From Alphaproteobacteria bacterium (GTDB taxonomy: Bacteria; Pseudomonadota; Alphaproteobacteria; Micavibrionales; Micavibrionaceae): a stretch of 64,000 bases of DNA. Position 1 is the first letter of the stretch; the number at the start of each line of letters is the position of its first letter. The DNA lies in NCBI GenBank assembly GCA_009995045.1, contig JAACQG010000007.1, positions 117,641 to 181,640 on the forward strand, given 5' to 3'. The position numbers were made by a program, and so were the translations under genes. This document shows, piece by piece, positions 43,642-53,127 of the stretch. The notes under the pieces were generated by a model. That model saw only the letters and a list, made by a program, of their open reading frames with translations. It ran no database searches and was not told where the DNA came from.

Positions 43642-43806
43642 ACCCTTATTATAGCAAATAAAGCGATGTTCTCCTATTTTATAATTTGCTGTAACGCAGC
43701 ACTGAAGCGCGATTGCGCGGATTTATCTTAAAATAAAAATATATCTTTCCTTTTGTTTTCAATTGGATGGCGTTAAAAGGATATAGGTTTTCAATGAGGG
43801 ATCACG

Positions 43807-44505
43807 ATGAATCAGTGGCCAGATTATTTTGATTTAAACGACACGCCAGAGATTGGCATGCGGATAAAAAGCTTTATCAATTCGCAGATGGCGGATCTTG
43901 AGGCGTATAACGATGTCCGCAGCGAGAACACCAATGGTGCACACACATACATCTTTCATGAACATGCACAGCGTGTGGCGATTAATGTGAAGCGTACATG
44001 TATACATATGGGGCTTGGCGAATTGGTTGCGGAGAATATGTATTTGGCGGTTTTGCCGCATGATATTGGTAAAAAGCTGCTGCCTGCGGGGATTTGGGAT
44101 CAGGAAGAAAAACCAACGGGTGCGATTAAGAAATATCGGCGTACGCATACGCTTTTGGGCGGACAAATTGTTGAAGAATTGTTGCATGATATTGACCATC
44201 CGATGAAAGATTTGATGATGGATATCGCGCGTTATCATCATGAGCAGATGGATGGTCAGGGGACGCTTGAGATTGCGGGGGATCAGCTGTCTTTGCCTTT
44301 GCGTTTGGCGGCGATTGTCGAGGCTTATGATGGGTGGCGAATTTGGCGTCCGCATTACGGGGATCGTGATATTTCTCCGCCGGCTGTGCTTGCGCGGATG
44401 CGTGATGACAAGGGGGCGGAAATTTTTGACATGGATTTGTTCGAAGCGTTTGCGGAAATGAAAATGCTAGATTATAAAGAAGGCCGTATATTACAGGGAA
44501 ATTAG
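43807..44505 (+). CDS. HD-domain phosphohydrolase (HD-GYP-like, degenerate GYP)
   Basis: 232 residues with H...HD metal motif: AQRVAINVKRTCIHMGLGEL, LAVLPHDIGKKLLPAGIW, RTHTLLGGQIVEEL and YHHEQMDGQG. The last segment matches the HHExxDGxGYP motif of HD-GYP enzymes, but GYP is replaced by GTL; LSLPLRLAAIVEAYDGWR follows as in HD-GYP. It may act on a cyclic dinucleotide or another phosphate ester. Its stop is 3 bp before leuD, so it is in the leuDB operon. This is an odd position for a signalling enzyme. Confidence 0.82.
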   Translation: MNQWPDYFDLNDTPEIGMRIKSFINSQMADLEAYNDVRSENTNGAHTYIFHEHAQRVAINVKRTCIHMGLGELVAENMYLAVLPHDIGKKLLPAGIWDQEEKPTGAIKKYRRTHTLLGGQIVEELLHDIDHPMKDLMMDIARYHHEQMDGQGTLEIAGDQLSLPLRLAAIVEAYDGWRIWRPHYGDRDISPPAVLARMRDDKGAEIFDMDLFEAFAEMKMLDYKEGRILQGN

Positions 44506-44508
44506 ACT

Positions 44509-45114
44509 ATGGAACCATTTAACACATTGAATGCGAAAGCTGCGCCGCTCGACATGATTAATGTTGATACGGATATTATTATCCCGAAACAGTTTTTGAA
44601 GACTGTTAAGCGCACGGGGCTTGGTGTTTCGGCATTTTACAATATTCGTTATGACGATGACGGCAATCCCCTGCCCGATTTTGTATTGAACAAACCAGAA
44701 TATGCGGATGCGCAAATTTTGATCACGGGTGAGAATTTTGGATGCGGATCAAGCCGTGAGCATGCGCCGTGGGCGATTTTGGATATGGGGTTTCGGTGTA
44801 TTATTTCGCCGTCTTTTGCGGATATTTTCTTCAATAACAGCTTTAAGAACGGTATCTTGCCGATTGAATTGCCACAGGAACAGGTCGATCAGTTGATGGA
44901 AAGCGCCGAGCAAGACCCAGATGCGCTTATTCAGATTGATTTGGAGAAACAGACAATCACACGCGGGAATAAATTCAGCGTTGAGTTTGAGATTGATCCG
45001 TTTCGCAAGCATTGTTTGATGAATGGCCTTGATGATATTGGCCTTACGCTGGAAAAAGGGCTTCATATTGATACATTTGAGGAAAAACGCGGCGTTGAGC
45101 AGCCTTGGGTTTAA
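44509..45114 (+). CDS. leuD: 3-isopropylmalate dehydratase small subunit
   Basis: The swivel-domain partner of LeuC. 201 residues: [20 protein letters not shown], then [14 protein letters not shown], the key [20 protein letters not shown], and [20 protein letters not shown]. Length is normal. Immediately follows the HD gene (3 bp) and precedes leuB (28 bp). Confidence 0.97.
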   Translation: MEPFNTLNAKAAPLDMINVDTDIIIPKQFLKTVKRTGLGVSAFYNIRYDDDGNPLPDFVLNKPEYADAQILITGENFGCGSSREHAPWAILDMGFRCIISPSFADIFFNNSFKNGILPIELPQEQVDQLMESAEQDPDALIQIDLEKQTITRGNKFSVEFEIDPFRKHCLMNGLDDIGLTLEKGLHIDTFEEKRGVEQPWV

Positions 45115-45142
45115 TAAGCAGAGATAAAAGAGTTTAAAGAAT

Positions 45143-46261
45143 ATGACACACACATTGATGATATTGCCCGGTGACGGCATTGGGCCCGAGATTGTTGCCG
45201 AAGCGGAGAAGGTTTTGGCCTGGCTTGGCGAACATGCGGGTTTAGAGGTTACGAGCGATCATGGTTTGATTGGCGGGCAGGCTTATGATGTGCATGGTGT
45301 GCCGTTATCGGATGGTGATTTGGACAAATGCCGCGCGGCGGATGCGATTTTGATGGGGTCTGTCGGCGGGCCGAAATGGGATGATGTTGACTATAATCTG
45401 CGCCCTGAGGCGGGTCTTTTGCGCCTGCGTAAGGAATTGGATTTGTTTGCGAATTTGCGCCCGGCCATCGTGTTTGATGCGTTGGTTGATGCGTCCACGT
45501 TGAAGCCAGAGATTGTTAAGGGGCTTGATATATTAATCGTGCGCGAGCTGACATCCGGTGTTTATTTTGGTGAGCCCCGCGGGATTGAAGATTTGGGCAC
45601 TAATGAAGACGGTGGGGTTGAGCGCCGCGGGTTTAACACGCAAACCTATACGACGTCCGAAATTCGCCGCATTGGCAAGGTTGCATTTGAATTGGCGCGC
45701 AAACGTGGCAATAAGGTGCATTCATGCGAAAAGGCCAATGTGATGGAGAGCGGGAAGTTATGGCGCGAAGAGACGACCAAGCTTCATGCAGACGAATTTA
45801 GCGATGTGATATTAGAGCATATGTATGCGGATAATTGCGCGATGCAGCTTTGTCGCAATCCGCGCCAGTTTGACGTGATTGTGACGGATAATTTGTTCGG
45901 TGACATTTTATCGGATGAGGCGGCGATGCTGACCGGATCGCTTGGCATGTTGCCGTCGGCGTCTTTGGGCGGCGCGGATGTTGCGGGGCTGTATGAGCCT
46001 GTGCATGGCTCTGCGCCGGATATTGCGGGGCAGAATAAGGCCAATCCGCTTGCGACAATCCTTAGCCTTGCGATGTTGCTGCGGTATTCATTTGATCGCG
46101 GGGATTTGGCGGATTTGATCGAGATGAGCGTTCAGGATGTTTTGAATGCGGGTATTCGTACGGTGGATATCGCGGGCAGCGATGGCTGCGCGGTCTCGAC
46201 ATCGGCGATGGGAGATGCTTTAATCGACGCACTCTTAAAAAGAAATGCGCAGAGCGCTTAA
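45143..46261 (+). CDS. leuB: 3-isopropylmalate dehydrogenase
   Basis: Oxidatively decarboxylates 3-isopropylmalate with NAD. 372 residues: [60 protein letters not shown], the substrate/metal segment [40 protein letters not shown] and [20 protein letters not shown]. All signatures present. Last leucine gene of the cluster; the NfeD gene follows after 20 bp. Confidence 0.97.
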   Translation: MTHTLMILPGDGIGPEIVAEAEKVLAWLGEHAGLEVTSDHGLIGGQAYDVHGVPLSDGDLDKCRAADAILMGSVGGPKWDDVDYNLRPEAGLLRLRKELDLFANLRPAIVFDALVDASTLKPEIVKGLDILIVRELTSGVYFGEPRGIEDLGTNEDGGVERRGFNTQTYTTSEIRRIGKVAFELARKRGNKVHSCEKANVMESGKLWREETTKLHADEFSDVILEHMYADNCAMQLCRNPRQFDVIVTDNLFGDILSDEAAMLTGSLGMLPSASLGGADVAGLYEPVHGSAPDIAGQNKANPLATILSLAMLLRYSFDRGDLADLIEMSVQDVLNAGIRTVDIAGSDGCAVSTSAMGDALIDALLKRNAQSA

Positions 46262-46281
46262 CGAAAAAATGCGAAAGCAGT

Positions 46282-46716
46282 ATGATTAGCGGATTGCTAT
46301 TACTCATCGTCGGGGCAATTTTGATATTGTCCGAAATCTTCATTCCTATGTTTGGGCTTGTTGGCTTGATCGGGCTTGCGCTGGTCATTATGGGCTCGGC
46401 TGTGTCGTTTGATCCTGCGCTTGTTGAGTATGGTTTGGCGATGATTTTTGCGGTTTCTATGATGCTTGCGCTGATTATTGGTGCGGGGCTTTGGGTTGGG
46501 ATTAAGGCGTATCGCAAGCGCACGCAAACCGGCAAAGAGGGCATGATTGGCGACACGGCGCGGGTGATTAGCTGGAATGACACTCAAGGGCGGGTGTTTA
46601 TTGACGGCGAGAATTGGCATGCGCAGAGCGCTAAGCCCCTCACACTCGCCAAGGATGAAATTGTGCGCGTGATCGAGATGAAAGATTTAACATTAATGAT
46701 TGAACCCAAAGCTTAA
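46282..46716 (+). CDS. NfeD-like membrane protein
   Basis: 144 residues with two or three N-terminal membrane helices (MISGLLLLIVGAILILSEIF and LGLVGLIGLALVIMG, ending near WVGIKAYRK), then an OB-fold domain (GKEGMIGDTARVISWNDTQG, RVFIDGENWHAQSAKPL, LMIEPKA). Short-type NfeD proteins pair with stomatin-like SPFH proteins, as here with the next gene 11 bp downstream, in membrane microdomain or protease-associated complexes. Confidence 0.92.
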   Translation: MISGLLLLIVGAILILSEIFIPMFGLVGLIGLALVIMGSAVSFDPALVEYGLAMIFAVSMMLALIIGAGLWVGIKAYRKRTQTGKEGMIGDTARVISWNDTQGRVFIDGENWHAQSAKPLTLAKDEIVRVIEMKDLTLMIEPKA

Positions 46717-46727
46717 GGAGCGTTGTT

Positions 46728-47492
46728 ATGGAGTTTGCTATCGTATTTTTACTGGTGGTCGGATTTATTTTGTTCACCTTGATTAAAATCATTCCCGAAT
46801 ATGAACGTACGGTTATGTACTCAATGGGGAAATATGCCACGGTTGAGGGGCCGGGTTTGGTGTTTAATATTCCCCTGCTCTATTATATTGAGCAACGCGT
46901 GGATATTCGTATCCGTACGGAAGATATTCCGCCGCAAGATGTGATTTCGAAAGATAACGTATCGGTGAAGGTGAATGCGGTTGTTTATTACCGTGTTGTT
47001 GATCCGGAACATGCGATTAACAATGTTGAAGATTTCCGCGATGCCACAAGCCAGCTTGCGCAGACAACGTTGCGTTCGGTGCTCGGCAAGCATGAATTGG
47101 ATGATATGTTGTCCAATCGGGAGCAGTTGAATGCGGATGTCCAGGAGATTTTGGACAGCCATATCAATAAATGGGGAATCAAAATCACCAATGTTGAGAT
47201 TAAGAATGTTGATATTGATCCGACCATGGTGCGCGCCATTGCGAAACAGGCGGAGGCCGAGCGTTCACGTCGTGCGCGTGTGATTAATGCGGAAGGTGAG
47301 TTTCAGGCGGCCAAGCAATTGGATGCGGCGGCGGAGATTTTGGCGCGCCGTCCGGAGACGATGCAGCTGCGTTATCTTGACACATTGGGGCAGTTTACCA
47401 ATTCCAAAGGATCGACCATTGTTTTGCCGATGCCGATGGATTTGCTTGCTAGTGTTGCGAAGATTGCGGGCACAGGACAGATCAAGAAATAA
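46728..47492 (+). CDS. SPFH/stomatin-like membrane protein (slipin)
   Basis: 254 residues. One N-terminal membrane helix (FLLVVGFILFTLIKIIPEYE) is followed by the SPFH domain (ERTVMYSMGKYATVEGPGLV, VDIRIRTEDIPPQDVISKDN, VSVKVNAVVYYRVVDPEHAI, TLRSVLGKHELDDMLSNREQ) and a coiled coil (AIAKQAEAERSRRARVINAE). It forms oligomeric membrane microdomains with its NfeD partner. A GGAGCG ribosome binding site precedes it, and a strong terminator follows. Confidence 0.95.
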   Translation: MEFAIVFLLVVGFILFTLIKIIPEYERTVMYSMGKYATVEGPGLVFNIPLLYYIEQRVDIRIRTEDIPPQDVISKDNVSVKVNAVVYYRVVDPEHAINNVEDFRDATSQLAQTTLRSVLGKHELDDMLSNREQLNADVQEILDSHINKWGIKITNVEIKNVDIDPTMVRAIAKQAEAERSRRARVINAEGEFQAAKQLDAAAEILARRPETMQLRYLDTLGQFTNSKGSTIVLPMPMDLLASVAKIAGTGQIKK

Positions 47493-47555
47493 GCGCCGAC
47501 ATATGCGCCCTGCCCGCCTTTATGTGGCGGTAGTAGCGGCGAGATTATACGCATT

Positions 47556-47586
47556 AAAAAAGGCCACTCGTATGAGCGGCCTTTTT
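47556..47586. terminator. Bidirectional terminator between stomatin and prepilin genes
   Basis: AAAAAGGCC (ending 47564) pairs with GGCCTTTTT (47578-47586), with an extra CTC/GAG pair set inside the loop. A- and T-runs on both sides suit the convergent genes. Confidence 0.9.
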
Positions 47587-47609
47587 GTTGAATTATGTGT
47601 TATGCGTGA

Positions 47610-48359
47610 TTACATGCGGTAAGCGATTGCACAAGTCTGAGTAGCAACACTGTCATATTCATCGTCACCAGCCGCAGCTTTACAGTTTGCAGCAGTATCT
47701 TGACCAATCACAGTACCCGCACTTGCCAATCCATCATCCAAACGACGGTCGATGTTAGCAGCTTGTTGAGGGTTTAGAGCGCCATCACCGTCGGCAACTG
47801 CGCCTGTAACGCCGTTCAATACAACATAAATACCAGGCCTCATATCAGCTGCCAGGAATTCCGTAACTCCGGTGCGTGTGTCACCAACCAAGAAACCACC
47901 ACCGATAGGTGCAGTTGGGAATTGGTTACCGAAACTAAGTACAGCAGTGCCGTCCATGCTTGTGATCAAACCAGACGCCAAAAGTTGACCATAAAAGTTA
48001 CCAGGTTCACCAGCAGCGCTGTTCGCAGCAAGTGCGCCAGCAGCACCAACGTTAACACCGATACGACCATCGCCGTCACCGTCATTACACGCTGCTACTT
48101 GGTTACCACAAGTACCAATACGTGCCTGCGCAGTCGCCATGTCACCAGGGATCGCATTATACTGGTCACGGAAGCTGTTATAAGCAGCGCCCATAGCTTC
48201 AACTTGTGATGCTGATGATGTTACACGTGCGTTTGTGATCAATTCCTGACCTTTCAAGATACCACCGATCAAAAGACCGATAATAATCATAACAACCGCA
48301 AGTTCGACAAGAGTGAAACCCTTTTCGCCTTTACGGTTTTGTAGATTTAAATTATCCAT
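47610..48359 (-). CDS. Type IV major prepilin (MSHA/pseudopilin-like)
   Basis: The likely pilus subunit. The 14-residue basic leader ends RKGEKG, followed by the mature N-terminus FTLVELAVVMIIIGLLIGGI with phenylalanine +1 and glutamate +5, the PilD cleavage and methylation site. The large C-terminal domain has cysteine pairs in GTCGNQVAAC and ANCKAAAG...QTCAIAY, and Asp/Gly loops NDGDGDGRIG and VADGDGALNP resembling calcium-binding turns. 249 aa. AGGAG lies 5 nt upstream. It is the last gene of the pilus region with its own promoter. Confidence 0.93.
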   Translation of the reverse strand: MDNLNLQNRKGEKGFTLVELAVVMIIIGLLIGGILKGQELITNARVTSSASQVEAMGAAYNSFRDQYNAIPGDMATAQARIGTCGNQVAACNDGDGDGRIGVNVGAAGALAANSAAGEPGNFYGQLLASGLITSMDGTAVLSFGNQFPTAPIGGGFLVGDTRTGVTEFLAADMRPGIYVVLNGVTGAVADGDGALNPQQAANIDRRLDDGLASAGTVIGQDTAANCKAAAGDDEYDSVATQTCAIAYRM

Positions 48360-48456
48360 TTTAAACTCCTTTTATATATGTAGAAACGGATTAGCTTTGA
48401 GAGATGTGCCTTGCCCCGCTCCAAGGAAGAAACGAATCAAAATACAGCACCCATAA

Positions 48457-48485
48457 ATTGTATCGCGAAGTGGTTTTATACACAA
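48457..48485 (-). promoter_or_regulatory. Sigma-70 type promoter of the prepilin gene
   Basis: On the minus strand TTGTGT (48485-48480), 17-bp spacer, TACAAT (48462-48457). Transcription would start near 48450, leaving a roughly 90-nt leader before the prepilin. No sigma-54 consensus, common for pilA elsewhere, is visible. Confidence 0.6.
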
Positions 48486-48572
48486 GTCTATGCACAGCAC
48501 ACACATCACCCAACCTCACCAGCTTAACCCGAATTTTATGAATGAAATCTTAACGTTAGCCATTTGCGCAAC

Positions 48573-48614
48573 ACAAAATGAGAGGTGATTTATCACCATC
48601 ACAAAATGATAGGT
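48573..48614. repeat. Direct repeat with central hairpin upstream of the prepilin promoter
   Basis: ACAAAATGAGAGGT (48573-48586) and ACAAAATGATAGGT (48601-48614) match at 13 of 14 bases, 28 bp apart, with GGTGAT/ATCACC between them. It lies between the AraC gene end and the prepilin promoter and could be an operator. Confidence 0.45.
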
Positions 48615-49691
48615 TTACGTTTTGAGTGCTTTTCTGTACGCGCCTGGTGAGTAACCTGTTATGTCTTTGAATACGCGGTTAAAGGATGGCATTGAATTAA
48701 AACCAACCTCTGCGGATATCTGTTTTATGGTGGCTTTTGTCTCTTCCAAAAGGCGTTTTGCCTCATCAACGCGATGTTCGTTCATAACTTGTGGGAATGA
48801 TTTTTGAAAATGTGCGTTAAAAACTTTTGATATAACCGTTTCAGAGCAGTCGCATTCTTTGGCTAAATCTGATCTGGAATAGGCAGGCTCCTGATAGACT
48901 TTGTCTGTATAAATCAAATATTCAATACGCTTGGCTAATTCACGTTCTTCTTCGTTGAAATCTTCGTTGGTTATTGTTGTTGTTGATGTTTTCGGTGGTT
49001 TTGGGTAGAGGCGCAGCAGGCTTGTGCTGACAAGATAGACAAAGGCTAGCCCTAAAACTGTGCGCATAAGCGCAGCTTCTTCTATGCTTATGTAGTTTGT
49101 GAGCGCCGCCATGACCGTTAGTAGCAACAAAATATTTACACTTATTAAAGTTAATATTAGCCAATATCGTTCTTTTCCTAATTTTTGTTTACGGATTTTG
49201 GCAAATAGGTCTTTTTTGCTGAAAATAACGAGAATGCTGATTGCTCCGGCTAAAAGACCTGTAACAGTCATAAGCGAGGTGAGTTGTTCGCACGGCTCTA
49301 AGCGGTTACATGCTTTAATTGTATCTACGGCGGTGATAGAGAGAATGAAACATAATGGCGGCAGCAGCAGCACCCAATAATCGCGTAGCAGCGGGGATTT
49401 ATCGATCTCTGAAAACTGGATTACTAATAAAACACTTAATGGGGCGAGTGAAAACCAAGTAAACCATTGTAGGTAATAGTAATATTCACTGAGCGCGCCA
49501 ATTTTTGTTTCTGCCATGTCGAAGAAAAATGCGGCGCCCAAAACCAAGAAATAAACAAGCGGGAGGCCTGCATGGCCAATGTTGCGCATGCGCGCAATGA
49601 TATACACTAGAAGGTAGACACATTGAACCATTCCGATGAGTGATAATATTTCGGGCAATGAGAAGTTCAGGTTTTGTAGCATTGATGTCAT
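48615..49691 (-). CDS. Membrane-bound AraC-family transcription regulator
   Basis: 358 residues. The N-terminal half has about seven hydrophobic helices (e.g. LIGMVQCVYLLVYIIARM, WVLLLPPLCFILSITAV, YWLILTLISVNILLLLTVMA). The C-terminal 100 residues form an AraC double helix-turn-helix: YSRSDLAKECDCSETVISKV, then IKQISAEVGFNSMPSFNRVF and KDITGYSPGAYRKAL. It probably senses a membrane or external signal and controls the adjacent prepilin gene (inference). It follows the TPR-like gene by 30 bp. Confidence 0.9.
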   Translation of the reverse strand: MTSMLQNLNFSLPEILSLIGMVQCVYLLVYIIARMRNIGHAGLPLVYFLVLGAAFFFDMAETKIGALSEYYYYLQWFTWFSLAPLSVLLVIQFSEIDKSPLLRDYWVLLLPPLCFILSITAVDTIKACNRLEPCEQLTSLMTVTGLLAGAISILVIFSKKDLFAKIRKQKLGKERYWLILTLISVNILLLLTVMAALTNYISIEEAALMRTVLGLAFVYLVSTSLLRLYPKPPKTSTTTITNEDFNEEERELAKRIEYLIYTDKVYQEPAYSRSDLAKECDCSETVISKVFNAHFQKSFPQVMNEHRVDEAKRLLEETKATIKQISAEVGFNSMPSFNRVFKDITGYSPGAYRKALKT

Positions 49692-49721
49692 GCGGCTTAT
49701 TCCAACTTCTATAATTTCAAT

Positions 49722-50453
49722 TTATTTAAAATCTACACATAAAGAGTGCGTTTTTGCTTCCTCGGGGTCAAGGATTTGCTCACATATATATGCGAGCATT
49801 GCATTGACTTCATTGGGATGGATTTTATCAGATTTATCTTTCAAAATGCTCAACATAAGGTCTAAAGCCGCCTCTTTTTCACCTTGTTGGTTGAGAACAT
49901 TAACGGGCATTTGCCTTGCCCAATTGGGCATGTCATCGTTTGGCAGTGCGGCAAGTTCTTTTGCCATGTCCAAAGCGAGGTTTAAATCATTCAGCTTAAA
50001 ACGCGCTAAATAAACGCCTTGAGCGAGCCATCTCCATTTTTCACCCTCAGTGCTGTTGCCCGCTATACGCAGGTAATCGATGACTGGTCTGATTTTTGTG
50101 GGATCTTGAGATTGGGCGAAATAATATGCGGCCATATATGGCGCCAGATCGGAATGAGGGTCGAGCTTATAATTTAACATCAACCAGTCGCCTAGTTTGT
50201 CAAAGTCATAATCTTTGATTGGTGTTATGCGGCCGCCTGTGCTGCCAAAATTTTGGATCATCATTGAAATCATTCGCGCGGCGAATTGTTCATCTCCAAG
50301 CGTTGAAGACACGGCAGAGAAGCTTGTGGGGACAGGTGGAATGTTTAACCATTGTGCTCGCAACTCACGGGAGTAAAACCAAAACAGCACGTTTGATAGC
50401 ACCGCGAGGGTTAATGCTATTTTCAGTACCGTGATGGTTCTTGGTTTTTGCAT
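49722..50453 (-). CDS. TPR-like membrane protein in the pilus cluster
   Basis: 243 residues. One N-terminal membrane anchor (VLKIALTLAVLSNVLFWFYS) is followed by a periplasmic helical domain with TPR-like repeats (LGDWLMLNYKLDPHSDLAPY, WRWLAQGVYLARFKLNDLNL, QQGEKEAALDLMLSILKDK). It lies 2 bp after the ABC permease and is likely its partner. By position it recalls PilG, which accompanies the PilH/PilI ABC transporter of Myxococcus pili; sequence similarity cannot be judged here. Confidence 0.75.
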   Translation of the reverse strand: MQKPRTITVLKIALTLAVLSNVLFWFYSRELRAQWLNIPPVPTSFSAVSSTLGDEQFAARMISMMIQNFGSTGGRITPIKDYDFDKLGDWLMLNYKLDPHSDLAPYMAAYYFAQSQDPTKIRPVIDYLRIAGNSTEGEKWRWLAQGVYLARFKLNDLNLALDMAKELAALPNDDMPNWARQMPVNVLNQQGEKEAALDLMLSILKDKSDKIHPNEVNAMLAYICEQILDPEEAKTHSLCVDFK

Positions 50454-50455
50454 CT

Positions 50456-51217
50456 CTAAAATTGTCTTAAGACCAAATCAATTAACGCAACGATCAGGAT
50501 AACAGCGAGGAAAATACCGCCCTGAATTGCAACAAACATGAAGTTTACATCGGCTCCTATCCCATACACCAACCATGAGGTCTGGCCCATTAGGTCCAAG
50601 CGTGGGGTTACAGCAGAGACCATATTCATGATTACTTGCACGCCGTCCATGACTGGGCCGGCGGTTCCTGAATCGAGGATACCCAATATTTGCCCCATCA
50701 TGCGCGCGAGCACGTAAAAAGCAAGCGCAGCAAGAACAATTGTTGCGGCACTTGATAGGATCATGGCAAAAGCAAAGGTCAAGTTCACCATAATGATGGT
50801 TTCGATGATGATGCTGAAACACCATAAAATAAACGCATTGGATAATAGGTGCGGCGACATGCAATACAGCGCCAAAGCGCAAGCAAGGCTGAGTGTAACC
50901 GCCAGAATTGAGAATGCGACAGCGTAGGATAAAACGAATTTAACGCGGCTGATTGGTCGTGAGAGTAGGAATTCAACGTCTTTTGAGTCAAAGGATCTGC
51001 GCACAAAGAATGCGGTGAATATAACCAACCCTAATACAGCAAGGATCCTTAAACTTCCAGATGCATAGACAGCGAGGAATTGATCTTGCTCGGTGATTGC
51101 AGAGGATGCCATAAAGATTGACATACTCGATGTCAAAATGATTAAAACCAGCATCGCGATAATAAGCTTATCACGAATTGCTGCCTTTAATACATATTGG
51201 ATCAATGAAAGTGACAC
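50456..51217 (-). CDS. ABC-2-type transporter permease in the pilus cluster
   Basis: 253 residues with six hydrophobic helices: KLIIAMLVLIILTSSMSIFM, LAVLGLVIFTAFFVRRSFDS, FSILAVTLSLACALALYC, WCFSIIIETIIMVNLTF, IVLAALAFYVLARMM and a last span near GIFLAVILIVALIDLVL. The cytosolic loop SKDVEFLLSRPISR is typical of ABC-2 permeases. No ATPase gene is adjacent; the matching ABC ATPase is 6.5 kb upstream in the same pilus operon. Probably they form one transporter for pilus assembly, like PilH/PilI (inference). Confidence 0.85.
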   Translation of the reverse strand: MSLSLIQYVLKAAIRDKLIIAMLVLIILTSSMSIFMASSAITEQDQFLAVYASGSLRILAVLGLVIFTAFFVRRSFDSKDVEFLLSRPISRVKFVLSYAVAFSILAVTLSLACALALYCMSPHLLSNAFILWCFSIIIETIIMVNLTFAFAMILSSAATIVLAALAFYVLARMMGQILGILDSGTAGPVMDGVQVIMNMVSAVTPRLDLMGQTSWLVYGIGADVNFMFVAIQGGIFLAVILIVALIDLVLRQF

Positions 51218-51234
51218 AGGTTTATTCCAAAATG

Positions 51235-53127
51235 TTAGAAGCGCAGAGGTCTTCTATCGCTTGAAAACTGTCTGTACAGATCCTTGTCTGTTGCGTGAAC
51301 AGAGTCAGACGCATTGTCCAGAATTGTTGCTTTGAGGAAGATAACCAATTCTGTTTTCTCAATGATACTTGTGTCATCACGGAAAGCAGCGCCGATCATT
51401 GGAATTTCACCCAGGATAGGAACAGCGTCTTGATTGCTGCGGACGACATCCTGAAGAAGTCCGCCCATTACGATTGGCTGTCTGTCATTGACTTTAATGA
51501 CAGAGTCAATTTCTTGGACATTCAATTCAGGCACAGGTGATGAGACGTTCACACCCGGTACTGTCTGAGAAATGAAATCAATTGCAGGGTTTTCAATTCT
51601 ATCGGAGATGCTTGTGATCGTTGGACGCAATGCTAATGATACAGTTCTGTCATCCAGATTGATTGATGGTTGTACGTTTACAAGCACACCAACAGGAACG
51701 TTTTGAGCGCCTGCGTTAATATCAGTTTCCCGATCGCCCGTATCATCATCAGTACTTGTATCGATATCAATATCAAAGAAGACGACGTTTGTAGCGACGT
51801 TCATGACGGCGGGTTGATTGTTCAACACGGTCATACGAGGACTTGCGAGGGCTTTTACTGTACCAAAACGTGACAGAGCCGTAATGAGCGCCTGTACATC
51901 GTTACCAGCAATACCAGCCGCGAATGATTTAGTGGTTAAATCACTACTGATACCTGGAATTGGTAGTGATGAGTTCTGCCCTAAGTTGATGCCAGTAGCA
52001 GTTGTCCCCGCAGCGGCAAGACTATTCAAACCTGTTGCACCAGCACTAGTGAAGAAATTTAGCGCACTTTCGGAGCCGAAAAGGTCGATTGCACGCCAGT
52101 CAACGCCGGTTGCGTATGTATCATTTAGAGTCACCTCAAGGATTTTAGCTTCGATAAGCACCTGTGATGTAACCGACCGCTTGACTTGCTTTAAGTATTC
52201 AGCGACCTCTTTATGTGCCTTTTCGGTTCCATAAACATTGATAAGGCCAGCTTGTTTGTTGAGTGTGAATGTCTGAGGATTACTATTGTCGTCATCGCCA
52301 GATGCAGTACTCACATCGTCTGTTGCCACCTGACCTATAGTAACATTAGCCTCGACAGGATCACCAGAAGTGGTCTCAAGCAACGGGTTTGGCGCAGTCG
52401 CTGAAATAGATGGGTCACGTTGCGTTTTAAGCGCGCCAGTTGATTGACCGCCTAGAATTTGTGTTAAGTTGTTTTCAAGCTCACCCCAGAAATCAATTTC
52501 AGTCTCTGATTGAGCCGTAAAGCGCGAGCCCGTGTCCGTTCCATCGCCTGATACGACAGAGATATCATTGCTAATCCCACTAGAGCTTGAACGGACATAG
52601 CTTAGATAGTCTATTTTATACAGTTTGCCGTATGGATTATCGAGTTCAACACGAAGCACATCATCGTTAAACGAATAGCGAAGCCCTGCAATACTTGCAA
52701 TTCTCTGAACAACCTGGTCGAAAGGACGGTTGCGGGCAGTAAAGATAATTGAGCCGCGAATATTAGGATCAAGCTCAAGATCATAATCAGCCTGCTTGGC
52801 TAATTCGAACAATATATCCCTCAATGGCACTGACTGATTCACAGAAAGCGACACGAGAGGCATTGACTTCATATCTTTAGCGCCGGAAGAGATATAAGGC
52901 TGAAGCTTAGGGATGTTAGTCTTATCGACCTCGTCGTCCGTTAAGTCATCTGCAATACGTGACGCCAGAGCATCGCGATAGTCCTGCATCTCAAGACTAG
53001 CTTCTCTATCAGGCTTCAATGTATTTTGCGCCATATCACAAGCAGACACACCCAAAATAGGAAGAAGAAGCGCACCACATATTAGAAGCTTGGATACTTT
53101 GGCTTTTGAAAAAAGAATTTTTTGCAT
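51235..53127 (-). CDS. Type IV pilus secretin (MshL/PilQ-like) lipoprotein
   Basis: The outer-membrane channel for the pilus. 630 residues. The lipobox VSAC is near residue 30. The secretin/TonB N0-like domain (VPLRDILFELAKQADYDLEL, RNRPFDQVVQRIASIAGLRY) is followed by an N1-type domain (QAGLINVYGTEKAHKEVAEY) and the secretin core: SQVLIEAKILEVTLND, VKALASPRMTVLNNQPAVMN, VNVQPSINLDDRTVSLALRP and DRQPIVMGGLLQDV. A Ser/Thr/Asp-rich linker of about 130 residues separates the domains. MSHA-type secretins share this shape. Confidence 0.92.
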   Translation of the reverse strand: MQKILFSKAKVSKLLICGALLLPILGVSACDMAQNTLKPDREASLEMQDYRDALASRIADDLTDDEVDKTNIPKLQPYISSGAKDMKSMPLVSLSVNQSVPLRDILFELAKQADYDLELDPNIRGSIIFTARNRPFDQVVQRIASIAGLRYSFNDDVLRVELDNPYGKLYKIDYLSYVRSSSSGISNDISVVSGDGTDTGSRFTAQSETEIDFWGELENNLTQILGGQSTGALKTQRDPSISATAPNPLLETTSGDPVEANVTIGQVATDDVSTASGDDDNSNPQTFTLNKQAGLINVYGTEKAHKEVAEYLKQVKRSVTSQVLIEAKILEVTLNDTYATGVDWRAIDLFGSESALNFFTSAGATGLNSLAAAGTTATGINLGQNSSLPIPGISSDLTTKSFAAGIAGNDVQALITALSRFGTVKALASPRMTVLNNQPAVMNVATNVVFFDIDIDTSTDDDTGDRETDINAGAQNVPVGVLVNVQPSINLDDRTVSLALRPTITSISDRIENPAIDFISQTVPGVNVSSPVPELNVQEIDSVIKVNDRQPIVMGGLLQDVVRSNQDAVPILGEIPMIGAAFRDDTSIIEKTELVIFLKATILDNASDSVHATDKDLYRQFSSDRRPLRF

